A stretch of 64,000 nt of DNA, taken from contig NC_067488.1 of assembly GCF_947179515.1 (NCBI RefSeq), positions 39,158,842 through 39,222,841 of the forward strand. The letters run 5' to 3'. Shown piece after piece: positions 1-11,322 of the stretch. A program made the translations under genes and the position numbers. Within the stretch, counting starts at the first letter, position 1. Each line of letters opens with the position of its first letter. Source of the stretch: Apodemus sylvaticus (taxonomy: Eukaryota > Chordata > Mammalia > Rodentia > Muridae). The notes below the pieces were generated by a model. That model worked only from the letters and a program-made list of their open reading frames with translations. It was not told the origin of the DNA and made no database searches.

Positions 1-177
1 GAGTGGATGCAAAAAATGTGGTATATCTACACAATGGAGTACTATTCAGCCATTAGAAACAATGAATTCATGAAATTCTTAGGCAAATGGATGGAGCTAG
101 AGAACATCATACTAAGTGAGGTAACCCAGACTCAAAAGGTGAATCATGGTATGCACTCACTAATAAGTGGATATTAA
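1..177 (+). pseudogene. L1 ORF2p C-terminal fragment (partial)
   Basis: Frame 1 is open from the window edge to TAA at 175-177 and encodes about 58 residues of the extreme C terminus of L1 ORF2p, beyond the cysteine-rich region. ORF2p is the endonuclease and reverse transcriptase of L1; this tail carries no catalytic motif. Because the upstream part is not visible, I cannot say whether this copy is intact further 5'. The reading frame is undisturbed in what can be seen. Confidence 0.85.
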
Positions 178-438
178 CCTAGAAAACTGGAATACCCAAA
201 ACATAATCCACACATCAAATGAGGTACAAGAAGAAAGGAGGAGTGGCCCCTTGTTCTGGAAAGACTCAAGTGAAGCAGTATTCGGCAAAACCAGAACGGG
301 GAAGTGGGAAGGGGTGGGTGGGAGGACAGGCGAAGAGAAAGGGGCTTATAGGACTTTTGGGGAGTGGGGGGCTAGAAAAGGGGAAATCATTTGAAATGTA
401 AATAAAAAATTATATCGAATAAAAAAACAAAACAAAAC
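1..438 (+). mobile_element. L1 retrotransposon, 3' end (ORF2 tail, 3' UTR, A-rich tail), cut by window edge
   Basis: The first 177 bases read in frame 1 as the last part of L1 ORF2p, with the conserved block EYYSAI..NEFMKFLGKW and the terminal HGMHSLISGY followed by TAA at 175-177. The 3' UTR (178 to about 412) includes the guanine-rich purine stretch of rat L1 (about 295-372, with several G runs of 4 to 6). It ends with a polyadenylation-like AATAAA and an impure A tail (about 418-438). The 5' part lies outside the window. This 3' UTR type, with a tail resembling atatcgaataaa, recurs at 13297, 35654, 38162, 50484 and 61871. Confidence 0.93.
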
Positions 439-680
439 TGTGAGAAGATTAGCACATGGTGTGCAAAGATTAAGAACCAGCAGCTGGCCAAAGGATTGCA
501 GAATTGGCCACTGACGATATGAACTTATCAGAATGTAGGGAGGACAATACACCTTAAAAAGATTTATCTGTAAACTGTGAACAGTAATTAGAACAAGAGA
601 TTGAAGGTAAGTTCTGGTGGTCCATATATTCATTGAGAGTGATAAATAAATTAAGCAGAGGAAGCCATAATCTTGCAACT

Positions 681-790
681 GGCTGAGGATGTAGCTTAGT
701 GAAAGAGACTTGCCTAGCCTGTGCCCTATACTGGGTTTGTTTTCTTGTACTATAAAACAAATTTAATAAATTTTATACAAGCTTGGTTAA
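681..790 (+). mobile_element. Degenerate ID SINE with A-rich tail
   Basis: The stretch ggctgaggatgtagcttag, followed by agacttgcctagcctgtgcc and an actgggttt box, matches the tRNA-Ala/BC1-derived ID element, including its A-box and B-box regions. An A-rich patch follows at about 791-812. Divergence is high, so polymerase III activity is unlikely. Confidence 0.6.
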
Positions 791-812
791 TGAAAAAAAA
801 AAGAAAGAAAGT

Positions 813-1291
813 CCAAGAATCTAATAGTTGTTTAGAGCATGAAGCCAAATGTCTTAATAGGTCTTCAGTCTATGTCTATCCCAAAGAAATAGGTTGTACT
901 ACCAGGAAAGAAATAAATTTATCAGTGAGAGTAAGGGCAAGCAGGCAAAATTCAAAGCTTTTTTTCCCCATGTTTTTATACAGGCTGCCAACAGAGGGTG
1001 TGTCCCAGATTCAAAATGAGTCTTTTTGATTCTAACAATCTGAATTTCAGCAGTTCTTCTGATCCTCAAAAGATCAGGATCTAAGATGATTCTCCCCATC
1101 TCAACTGACTGAAACAGGAAAACTCTGTCACACCTGCACCTAGTAGCTTGGGTTATAGTTAATTCTAGATGAAGTCAAGCTGACAGCCAAAACCAGCCAT
1201 CACCTCTGATAAAGAATAAAATGAAAAGGAGAACCAATAATGAAAGGTCAGCCCTGAAAATATAGATACAATTAATACAATATAGGCTGAA

Positions 1292-1296
<5 letters not shown>
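813..1296. other. Unassigned AT-rich sequence
   Basis: No gene, SINE or LINE hallmark could be recognised. Short open frames here have no resemblance to a known protein and are interrupted. Confidence 0.4.
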
Positions 1297-1348
<52 letters not shown>

Positions 1349-1356
1349 TGCATGCA
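1297..1356. repeat. (TA)n microsatellite followed by GCATGCATGC
   Basis: About 24 uninterrupted TA units, then the self-complementary GCATGCATGC. Apparent open frames across this region are translated microsatellite. Confidence 0.97.
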
Positions 1357-4009
1357 ACAACAATTTATGCAAAATTGAAACCTTGAATTTCAAAGAGACT
1401 CAAGAGTGTTATATGAAAGAGTTTGGATAGAAGAAAAAGAACAACAAATATCATTAAGCTCTAGTCTCAAATAAATAAAGATAGGAAAAGAAAAAATATC
1501 AAAAGAAAGCTCAGGTTAAACAAAATTAAGGTATATTGGCAAGCAATTGACACTTAGAGTCTGGGGAGGTAGGAGATTATCAACTCTGAGGAGATGCAGG
1601 GTTTTCTTAGATTTAAGTATTCCCTTCAAATTAACTCTCTTTCCCCCATCTATCTGTCCCATAATGTCCAAGTATCCCTCTTGTCATGGAGATCATATCC
1701 TCTGTTTTGCACTATTCATGGCCCTTTGCTAATTGCTAAGCTATCCTCCCACTTCAGGGCCCAGTTACAGATATGGGTACTATTTGGTTAGTGTTTGTCA
1801 GCAATCTGAGTGGACACTGGAATCGACATCATGTTTCATCAAGCAGGAAAAGGAAAGATAACAGATAAAGATAACTTAGAGCAGTGACGGAAAATGAAAA
1901 CTTATTTATCCAAACTGAATTCTTGGCATTCATGGTATCAAGACTTTAGACCCTGAATCATCTTTTTGACAGACAGCTGTGAATATTTTTAAGGGTTTGA
2001 GGGGTCTACTAACACAAAGGGCTTCGGATACATCAACATCGGGGGAATCCATTTAAACTGTAAGAAATCAATTAATACAGCAACTAGAGAGTAGCTGTGT
2101 TTGGAGTCCTGTGCCATCTTCATGCCATTGCTTTTAGCTAGCTTTGGAGAAAAGAAACAAACACATCTTCAGTTATAGAGTGCTTCACTCTTCCACTTTC
2201 TACACATGACCAAAAACAGAACAGGGACAAAGGTTAATTTAATGTTGCCCGCAATAGATGGGCACCTAGTTCACTCACAAAAGCTAATTTTTTTCCTGTA
2301 CTCCACTAATGATTGTTCCAGCAATCAGTGGTCACCAAGAACCTGTGTATAAATAAACATAGTCCCTAACTTCCAAAAGGGGTAGTCTTTATTATTAAAT
2401 CTATCATTTGCTTACCATGGTTTCATGATGTAAAAAAGTATGCAAAATATAATCAATAAATAAGGAGAACAAGATACTTTCTTTGTCTAGTGCTGGAGTG
2501 AAGAGCAAAATGAGAAAATATAAGGAAAGGGGAGAGAACCCTCAAAGCAAAGGGATAGATGGAGGGAAAGTGTGGAGAGGATTGAAAACTTTTACAAAGG
2601 TCATAACTATGTCCTTAACCAAATTATTTCATATGTGGAAAACTGTATACCCAAACCAGTTAAATGGGTAAGAATTAGCAACAGTTGTTCTGACATTTTT
2701 TTTCAACATTACCACAATTTGTGTTGCGATTCAGAGAACCACTTACTGGAAGGAGGGCGTTGGAAGGGGAGCAGAAATAACACTGTCTCAGAAAGCTGAT
2801 TCTGAAAGGGGAAAGGAAAAAGAACCATCAAAATCACAGGTGAAAATTTCCTTATATTTCACAATGCCCCTGTGTGATGAAAGAAAGATTATATTGTGAT
2901 ACATATATTTAGCTTAGAGTGAGGGGAGAGCAGTTTCTACAATCATTTCAAGGCTTTCCTTCCAAACAACTGTTCATAAAAGAAAAATGGAAACGACATG
3001 CATTGTTTATGTATGAAATTTACTTAACTTGAACCCTTTGTTGGTAGAATTGGATGTAAATAGCATGCCATTTTCCCCTTCACCGTGATTTCTCATAAAT
3101 AGACTTTTAGAGGAAGAATGCTGTGAGTGTGTTCTTTTTCATTCCCTGCAGACACTGCTCAGGTGCATGTAATTTGTCACCAGTGCTGTGTGTTCTGTTT
3201 CAACACAAACATAATTGTGTGAGCTTCAGTCTCTGGACATTTTGTACGTAATCATTAAAGGAAAATTGGTGTCTGGAAGCAAGGGGGATCATTTTCCCAT
3301 TTGTTCAGATCCAGGTACCAAAAATGATTCAATTTGATTGTTAGTCTGGGGATTAATTTTCTCATGAATCAGGGTCCAATATACAATTTCCCACAACCAC
3401 AGGCAAAGATCAGGGAGTGAAAGGTAGTTTCATTCTTGCCTTAAAATCTATGACAGAATTAACTGGAAGCCAGGCCTCTTCCATCTCTCTGGCACTACTT
3501 TTTTCAGCTCAGCAAGAATAAATGAATTACTCGGTCACAAATACTACCATTGGTATCCATTGGCCTTTGCAAAACCCAGACATGACAAACTTGGCAATCC
3601 CTTTTACTGCAGTGATTACTTGTAATGTTTTATTGTTCCAAAATGATGCTTCTTTGTGGAATATTGGACAATAAAAACAAAGATGCCCACATCTTACTTT
3701 CTAGATCTCCTGCTCTGTTGCCATGTTTGGGTATGAATGTCAGAATGAGTTAAGGATCTTGAGATAGAAAAATGGTTTCAGATTACTTGTTTGGGCCTAA
3801 CATGGTCACAAGTTTCTAAATATTGAAACAAGGATATTAGAAGAGAAAAAATGCAACATCGTGCTGTAGATAGTTCTTAAGGAATAGCAGTTATACTGTG
3901 GAAAGCCTGTTTAACAAAACCCTGATTATATGTCTGAGATCGGATATAGGTGTAGTATTTCATGAAAATTATCATCAGCTCTTCATAAAGTGCTTCAAAG
4001 ACAGGGAAA
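1357..4009. other. Unassigned sequence, no gene seen
   Basis: This is 2.6 kb of AT-rich sequence with only short, unrelated open frames. No coding signature, splice-framed exon, SINE or LINE could be recognised by eye. Very old repeats may be present but not recognisable without a search. Confidence 0.4.
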
Positions 4010-4262
4010 GTTGGATTGGAGAGATGGTTCAGCAGTTAAAAGCACACACTGCTGGGGGAAAAGAACCATGTTTGAATCCCAGAACCCACTATCCACACCA
4101 GACAAATCAAAACCCCTGTGACTATTACTCCACATGAACGGGAGCTATATTCTCTTTTAGGACACATGTATTCATATACACAGCATCGTTGCACTCAGAT
4201 ACACATGGTTATATGTAAATAATAATAAAAATAGTAATAATAATAATAATAATAAATTTTAA
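4010..4262 (+). mobile_element. B2/B3 SINE ending in an AAT-rich tail
   Basis: The sequence begins ttggattggagagatggttc and continues with a ttaaaagcaca... tttgaatcccagaaccca block, the tRNA-derived head of rodent B2/B3 elements (A box and B box recognisable). The body runs into an (AAT)n tract at 4217-4256, which replaces the usual simple tail. Confidence 0.85.
4217..4258. repeat. (AAT)n microsatellite at the B2/B3 tail
   Basis: Imperfect run of AAT/TAA units, about 12 copies with two interruptions, growing out of the SINE tail. Confidence 0.95.
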
Positions 4263-4337
4263 AACATGGAATATTTTGAAACATGACTAGGAGTTGAACA
4301 GACAAAAACTTTGAGGTTATTAAGGTTGATATTATTT

Positions 4338-4478
4338 GAGTTTGGTGACTCATACCTGTAATCTCCGGAATATAGATGTAGAGCCAAGAGGACTGTCAGG
4401 AGGTAAGGCCTGCATGGGCTATATAGTTGGTTCTAGATTATTCTAGCTAAAATGTAAGAACCTGCCTTAAAAATAAAG
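4338..4478 (+). mobile_element. Old B1 SINE
   Basis: The sequence has the 7SL-derived B1 layout: tttggtgactcatacctgta, a diverged middle, then gcctgcatgggctatatag and a final cctgccttaaaaataaa. Heavy divergence suggests an early B1 or proto-B1 copy. Confidence 0.65.
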
Positions 4479-4483
4479 AGAAC

Positions 4484-4595
4484 AAGAGATAGGGGAGGAG
4501 GAAAAGAGAGATTGATGGGGAAGGGAGGGAGGAAGGAATAGAGGGAGGGAGGAATAGAGAGAGAAAAAGGGAGGTAGAGAGGTAGAGTTAAAAAG
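4484..4595. repeat. Purine-rich (GGGA/GAGA) low-complexity tract
   Basis: Over 100 bases are nearly all A and G, with repeated gggagggagg and agagag blocks. Such mirror-like purine tracts can adopt triplex structures, but nothing here shows a function. Confidence 0.85.
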
Positions 4596-7020
4596 AAAGA
4601 GTGAATACCTGATCTGTCAGGTACAAGATGTACTCTATATATGAAACATTGGGGTATTCTCTAACAGACTCCCAAAGAGCTGTTCTTATGTTGGAAGAGA
4701 TCCTCTAGGGCAGAGTTTACTGCTAGATTTTGGTGTCAGAGCTCTTTCCAGATTTTGGATGGACAGGAAGAGTGGAATATCTCCCTGAACAGCACAGATT
4801 CATCAGTATTGACCAGTGGCACATCTGAGCACTCTGCAATATCTCCTAAAGGCATGCACTGTGCCAACCACAAATTTCCCTGAGAATTTTTTTTTTGAAG
4901 TGAGACTAAGGTCCAATTATCCAGAGGAGCCTGGGCTTATAACTCACACTTTTCTTGTTTGTTTTCAGCTCTTATCTTCCTTCTTTGTTTGTCACTGATG
5001 TTTCCTGGGATTACACACAAATGGTCCTTGTTCTTCTTTTTTTCTAGGTAAATATATTTTGAGGCAACATAGAAACAACATTAATGAGGCTCCAGAGAGC
5101 TGATGAGAATGGTTGGAGCTCTGAGTCCCTGTATTTGTTTCTTCCCTTTAAATTATCTTAGTTTGGATCTCATGCACATTTTCTCATAGACTTCATTATC
5201 CTATGATATTCTTTTTTTATCCTTCATTTGTAGTGTGATATCTCAAGGCCTTATCTAATATGACTATTTATTCCAACTCAGTGAGAGTGACAATTTAAGT
5301 CATGTTGTTATTCCTGAATACTAGCATCTCATAGCTCATTGGACAGAATTTCTGATTTTTCTCTTTAGCCCAATCAAATAACCTGTCAGATTTCCAACCT
5401 CTAAAGATAGGCCCTGTATATCAAATGTAAATATCGAATACTATCTTCTTCAAAGTATATTTTGAAAAAGAGAATAATCAAAATGAAGGCATTTAAATCA
5501 AGAAAGAGGCTAACAAAATTACAGAAATATTTCATTAGTGAATGTTGGAAAAGCTGTTTCATAAAGATGAGATCATAAATAACACAAAATTATAAGCATC
5601 AACTGTAAGATCTCCTAAAGTTATGATTGTTCTGAAACTAATAGAAAATATTTTCAGAATCTTCTTTAGTGTATGCCAATACTGTGTGTTTCTCCTCTAC
5701 CCACCTAGCAAAAATGATGCTTATACCTCCCAGAATAAAGATTACCTCCCATTAATGAAACTAAGCTACAAAAATACTCATGAATAAGTCCAAGAAATAC
5801 AGCATAAGAATTCTATTTCTAGGACAAACAGGAAAAGCAGAGAGGAGGATAGAAATAAAAAATAAAAGAGTACATATGGCAACAAAACTATGCCACAAAA
5901 TGTTAACACTTTGGGATTAAATAAAAGAATGAAAAAAGAATGAAGATCATGATTTTGTTAACTTCATTATTTAAAACTGCTTTTTCACTCAAAAAAGGGG
6001 AGGGGTAACCAAAATCCCCCTGGACAAATGATGGTAGCTGGTATTTTCTGTTCCTGAGTTTCTAGAAGGTCACATTTGCATATTAGTTCAGATTTGCCAA
6101 ATAAAGGGAGAGTTCAGCACAGCTGGATGAGCACACGTTCACAGAGGAGAATCTGAAAGCATCTTATGGAAAGCAGAACCTAGGCAGATTCATGTAGCCA
6201 CAGTGAAGTTCGAGCAGTATTTACTGCTTACTCATTAATGAGCACTTCGTGATCAGTAACTCAGGGAGTCAGAATGAGCTGATGACCCCAGAAGCTGCCT
6301 CTTTTATGCCATGACGCACAGAGGGAAACAGCTCAGGAGAAATTAAAATGGTGCCATATTGCTTAGAAGTTTCTTTGAATTAATCATTAGAAAGAAGACA
6401 AAGCCATTGGTTAAAGGCCTCCTTCTACAGTTTTGTTTCTCCTTATGAAAGCCAGGTCAATCTCAGTAGGAATGCCAAGAGTGAGAGATAGAGGACTTTT
6501 GTTCTTTGTTCCTGACATTAGAAAAAACTTAAGCTGAAACCAGCAATTTAACTATATACTGTATAGTAATTAGAGCAGTTAGATTCACTCAACAAACATT
6601 TACACAATTGCTACTTGAAGGAGTTGTACCAGGCACTGGAAACCCAATGAATATTTGTGACTCTGGATTCAGGGACCCTTGTGTGCATCATGGCTTGGTC
6701 CTTCATGTTTTTAGGCAGACTTGTCCCATTCCCCCAAGACAATCATGACCTTCTAACTTCTTATATTAATCAATTCAGTAATTTTCTTCTTATACCATAA
6801 ACTTGATTAAACGTTTGACTACTATGAGGTTCTAATTGTTTGTGTTGTCTAAATTACTCACCAACGTTGAGTGGACAATAATGAATTTTGGAAAATCCAG
6901 TGGCTGAAAAACCCAATAATCAAACCACCAAAGGAAAACATGCATCTACTATTGTGTAGGACAAAGAAAACCTTGTCCATCATTAGTGAGAATGAAAACT
7001 CACCAATGGAAATCAATATA
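4596..7020. other. Unassigned sequence with a possible ancient repeat at 6584-6652
   Basis: No gene was recognised. At 6584-6652 the words attcactcaacaaacattta and accaggcactgga resemble an ancient mammalian dispersed repeat (L2 or similar), at low confidence. The rest is AT-rich and featureless to the eye. Confidence 0.35.
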
Positions 7021-7027
7021 GAGAATT

Positions 7028-7043
7028 GTGTATATGTGTGTAT

Positions 7044-7087
<44 letters not shown>

Positions 7088-7130
7088 TTGTAAGAGAGAG
7101 AAATAGAGAGAGGGGGAAGGGAGGGAGAGC
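7028..7130. repeat. (TG)n microsatellite followed by a GA-rich tract
   Basis: About 25 TG units with a few TATG and AGTG interruptions to about 7083, then a purine tract at 7093-7130. Confidence 0.95.
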
Positions 7131-7799
7131 ACTACAAGATAGGACACCCATACCACTCTTTAAAAAAAAAAAAAAGGTATTTACATTTCAAGCGTTATCC
7201 CCTTACCCCTCTTCTACCCTCTCCCCCTGCTGGGGTGTTTTTCCACCTACCCACCCACTCCTACCTCCCTGCCCTTGATTTCCCTACACTGGGGCATCTA
7301 TCAAACCTTCATAGGACCTAGGACCTCTTCTCCCATTGATGTCTGAGGCTGTCCCAGAGGCAGTCCTCTGCTATATATGCAGCCAGAGCCATGTGTACTC
7401 CTTGGTTGGTGGCTTAGTCCCTGGGAGCTCTGGGGGGTTTGGTTGGTTGATATTGTTGTTCTTCCTATGAGGTTGCAAACTCCTTCAACTCCTTCTGTCC
7501 TTTCTCTAACTCCTCCATTGGGGTCCCCACACTCAGGGAAATGGGTGGCTACAAACATCTGACTCTGTATTTATAAGGCTCTGGCAGGGCCTCCTCTCAG
7601 GAGACAGATATATCAGGCTCCTTTCAGCAAGCCTATCTGAGCATCCACAATAGTGTCAGAGTTTAGTGACTGTATCTCGGATGAATCCCCAGGTGGGACA
7701 GTCTCTCTGTGGCCTTCCTTTAGTCTCTGATCTCCACTTTGTCTGCATATTTGCTCCTGTGAGTAGTTTGTTCCCCTTTCTAAGAAGGATCAAAGCACC

Positions 7800-8198
7800 T
7801 GTCTTAGTCAGGGTTTCTATTCCTGCCCAAATACCATGAACAAGAAGCAAGTTGGGGAGGAAAGGGTTTATTGAGCTTATACTTCCACATTGCAGTTCAT
7901 CACTAAAGGAAGTCAGGACTGGAACTCAAGCAGGTAAGGAAGCAGGAGCTGATGCAGAGGCCATGGAGGGATATTTCTTACTGGCTTGCTTTCCCTGACT
8001 TGCTCAGCCTGCTCTCTTATAGAACCCAAAAGCACCAGCACAAAGGTGGTACCACCCATAAGCGGCGCTCCCCACTTGATCAATAATTGAGAAAATGCCC
8101 CACAGCTGGATCTCATGGAGGCATTTCCCCAACTGAAGCTCCTTTCTCTGTGATAACTCCAGCCTGTGTCAAGTTGACACACGAAACTAGCCAGTACA
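7800..8198 (-). repeat. 3' LTR of the LTR element
   Basis: Begins tgtcttagtcagggtttcta and ends ctagccagtaca on the + strand. Read on the minus strand it has a TATA-like box (complement at about 8012-8022) and AATAAA (complement at 7867-7872). Because the element is on the minus strand, this is the downstream copy. Confidence 0.88.
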
Positions 8199-9321
8199 AT
8201 TGACCCGATGTCAACTTGACACACAAACACATCACTATTAAGCCGCAACCCTCACTTTCTTATTCATCCACAAGATCTAAATTACTTTAAAAGTCCCACA
8301 GTCTTTACATATTAAAAGTTCAATCACCTTAAAACGTCCAATATCTTTAAAATTCAAAGTCTTTTAAAAGTTCAGTCTTTTAACTGTGGGCTCCACTAAA
8401 ATACTTTCTTCCTTCAAGAGGGAAACATATCAGGGCACAGTCACAACCAAAAGCAAAACTCAAACTCCAAATGTCCAATGTCTGGGATCCAACTCATGAT
8501 CTTCTGGGCTCCTCCAAGGGCTTGGGTCACTTCTTCAGTCCTGCCCTTTGTAGCACACAGCTTGTCTTCTAGTCTCTGGCTGCCTGTACTCCACTGCTGC
8601 TGCTGTTCTTGGTGGTCACCACATGGTACTGGAATCTCCAAAATGCTGCTATCTTCCATTGTAATTAGGCTTCACCAATAGCCTCTCATAGGCTCTCATC
8701 AGGGTAACAAGCCTCTGCTCCTATGCGTGACCCCTTCAAGTCCTGGGCCATCAATTGCAACTGAGGCTGCACTTTGACCAATGGCCTTCCGTGGCCTCTC
8801 ACTGTGCCAAGAGCCTCAGCTGCTCTTCATGACCCCTTTATGCCTTCAAAACCAGTACCATCTGAATGACTCTTAAACAGTACCAAGTCCAGCCACAGCA
8901 TAAAACACAACTGTGGCTATCTCTGGAACACATTCTCAGTGCTCTCAGAAAACACTTCCAAGATTTCATCTCAGTGATGCTGGCCTCTTCTTAATCACTG
9001 CTAATTTCTTAGCTCCAGCTAATCAGCATCAATAGTCCCAGTAACACAAAGGTTTGCTTTAGTGGTTCTGGTATCTTGTTACTCACAGCTGATTCTTCAG
9101 CCCCAGCTAACCAAAACCACAGAATCTTCACAATCAAAACATGGCCACTGTAAGAATCTTTAATCTTCCCTCTGAAATTTCACAAGCCAGGCCTCCATCT
9201 TCTGCACTGTTCTTAACATTTTCTTCCAAGTTCCTACAGAACTTTCCACAGCTTTTCTAGCTCAAAGTTCCAAAGTCCTTCCACAATCCTCACCAAAACA
9301 TGGCCAGGTTGTCACAGGAAT

Positions 9322-9341
9322 ACCCCACTATGCTGGTACCA
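9322..9341 (-). promoter_or_regulatory. Primer binding site, tRNA-Leu type, disrupted
   Basis: Immediately inside the 5' LTR lies accccactatgctggtacca (+ strand). It resembles the 3' end of a tRNA-Leu (UAA type) with its CCA, i.e. a reverse-transcription primer site, but the central CTCCTGG has become CTATGCTGG. The tRNA assignment rests on recalled tRNA-Leu sequence. Confidence 0.6.
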
Positions 9342-9344
9342 ATT

Positions 9345-9742
9345 TGTCTCAGTCAGGGTTTCTATTCCTGCCCAAATATCATGACCAAGAAGCAAGTTGG
9401 GGAGGAAAGGGTTTATTGAGCTTACACTTCCACATTGCAGTTCATCACTAAAGAAAGTCAGGACTGGAACTCAAGCAGGTCGGAAGCAGGAGCTTATGCA
9501 GCGGCCATGAAGGGATGTGTCTTACTGGCTTGCTTTCCCTGGCTTGCTCAGCCTGCTCTCTTATAGAACCCAAGAGCACCAGCCCAAATGTGGAACCACC
9601 CACAAGGGACCCTCACCACTTAATCACTAATTGAGAAAATGACCCACAGTTGGATCTCATGGAGGCACTTCCCAAACTGAAACTCCTTTCTCTGTGATAA
9701 CTCCAGCCTGTGTCAAGTTGACACATGAAACTAGCCAGTACA
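9345..9742 (-). repeat. 5' LTR of the LTR element
   Basis: Second LTR copy, same orientation and length as the first. On the minus strand it supplies the TATA-like box and, near its end, AATAAA (complement at 9412-9417). It is the upstream LTR because the primer binding site abuts it. Confidence 0.88.
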
Positions 9743-9867
9743 GCACCCACATTTTGGTCTATACCACTTTTAAGCAAATATCAAAGAAAGTCTTTCCCAC
9801 TACCTAGATACTTAGAGGTCTATATTTCTTGTTGTTCTAGTCACTATGGTTATTAAATTAAATCAAA

Positions 9868-9952
9868 TTAGATGCCCATCAACAGATGAATGACAATAGA
9901 AATAAGACACAGATATGCAACTGACTTTTATTCATCTATAAGGAAAACTGGT
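9868..9952 (+). mobile_element. Old L1 ORF2 fragment
   Basis: The words tagatgcccatcaacagatg and attcatctataaggaaaa are diverged forms of the ORF2 C-terminal coding segment of older L1 elements (GWxMPINR...YSAIK region). Both ends are lost. Confidence 0.55.
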
Positions 9953-11322
9953 CTCCCAGCTCTCAGCATCAATACATAAAGGGTCTCCACTATTGATACA
10001 CTATTCTACACTTCTTCAGTTTCTCTATATTCTAGCACATATAGCTAAGTGGCCCCTAGACATCTAGATTCTGGCTCAAACTTTGACTATTCTAATAACT
10101 TTTTTTCCCCTACAAGTTAGCAATTCTTCCATTCTGAGCCTCCAGTCCAAACTGGATCACCTTAGATCCAGATTTCAACAAGCAAAGGATCTGTAGAGTT
10201 TAGTCCCTAGACAACATTCCTGGATTCCTCCAGTCTCTTGTATTAAGAGTTTTGTGGTATGTAAAGGTTGATCTACCAGCCCAAACTTCCACCACCTCCC
10301 TGGCTCCTGATGCCAACAGGAAAAGACATCTCAGAACCTGAGTGCTTGGATCAAACTTTGACCATCTTCCTATTTCATGCTATAGACAGATAATGGGTTC
10401 CAGTGCCTTGATTTCTAACCCACAATGTCGATGTTACTTTAGTTCTTGGCACTGTCCAATAATTGATGCCAGATCCTCTCCCCATGGAACAAACATTTTT
10501 TGTTCCCTTAGCATCAACAGATAAGTATTTCATGTCCCTTAGCCCTTGGCCCACCTTTTCATTCAATCCACAATCTCTAGATGCACAAATGTCAGTCCAC
10601 AAAGGAAACAACAACACAAAACTCCAAATCAACGCATAACTTCTAAATATTACCGTATTTCATAAAATAATTCTTAAGGAGAACATCCTGACAAGAAATT
10701 AGAATAAAAACTGTTATAAACATCTCCAAACACCTTTTAGAAAAGAGTAACATAATCCAGGAGAAGAAAATAAAACAAAAGAAATAAAGTCAAGACAAGA
10801 TATGAAAATAGGATTCAACAAATAGAATTAATGAAGAAAAGATAAACTTAAAGAATGTTGTTATGAAACAATGCATTATTCCAAATAAAACTCCTTAGAA
10901 GACCTCACCCATACAAAGGAACTGTGGGATAAAAAGACTATTGAGGTTGGAAGGGCAGAGAGAGAATTCAGATGACTCAGTAGATGTTAATGATAAAATT
11001 TTAAACTTAGGGATACAGGTCATAGGAGAAGACAACCTTTGGGTTGAGGAAATAGAAGAAAAATCTATATCAAGTGCATAGAGTATAATTTTTTAACAAG
11101 ATTATACAATATTTTCCAACTCAGAGAAAGTTTAAAATCCATGTCTAAGAGCCTAATTGAATAGGTTACCTCTTTTTGAGTTTTGTTCAAAGAAAACCCA
11201 AAGACATTTAAAACAATGCAATTTCTTAGTTGCTAAACCATAAGTAGATAAGACCCTATTGATAAGGACATTTCAAACTCAAGTTGCAAGACATAGAGAA
11301 ATAAACCTTGAACTTTGCAGAA
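9953..11322. other. Unassigned sequence, no gene seen
   Basis: The first 700 bases are relatively C- and T-rich, with short open frames but no recognisable product. The remainder is AT-rich. No SINE or LINE hallmark is visible. Confidence 0.35.

Larger units (their letters stand above)
7800..9742 (-). mobile_element. Non-coding LTR retrotransposon with two LTRs (rodent ERVK-like)
   Basis: Two direct copies of a TG...CA-bounded LTR of about 398 bases (7800-8198 and 9345-9742) enclose a 1.15-kb interior without open frames or recognisable gag, pol or env. The LTR reads on the minus strand: there the TATA-like ttctataagag and the AATAAA signal are in the right order. The insertion is flanked by a 5-bp duplication, gcacc, at 7795-7799 and 9743-9747. 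By eye the LTRs differ at about 30 of 398 positions, so the insertion is old. The family is very common in rodents (BGLII/RMER-type naming, exact name uncertain) and must have relied on another element's proteins. Confidence 0.88.
7164..9760 (-). mobile_element. Old L1 3' UTR (Lx-like), 5'-truncated, split by an LTR element
   Basis: Positions 7175-7799 match, in reverse orientation, the same L1 3' UTR family seen at 29779-30480: shared blocks include a cccattgatg segment, the ccttggttggtggcttagtc region and ctcctccattggggtcccca. The tract resumes at 9743-9760 (gcacccacattttggtct) after a 1.9-kb LTR insertion. Candidate target duplications flank it: ataccactctttaa at 7150-7163 and ataccacttttaa at 9761-9773, differing by one base indel. 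Oddly, the 3' boundary shows a run of 13 A on the + strand instead of the T run expected from a poly(A) tail on a minus-strand L1. Confidence 0.75.

Noticed and set aside
1165..1393. Open frames with (IY)n repeats
   Set aside because: Translated (TA)n microsatellite; the same reasoning applies to 19241-19478, 32254-32481, 45948-46194 and 63009-63258.
6858..7278. 97- and 135-codon open frames
   Set aside because: They span a (TG)n microsatellite, a purine tract and an L1 3' UTR; no protein family is recognisable.
8200..9344. Interior of the LTR element examined for retroviral genes
   Set aside because: Only short open frames on either strand and no recognisable protease, reverse transcriptase, integrase, gag or env words; the interior is non-coding.
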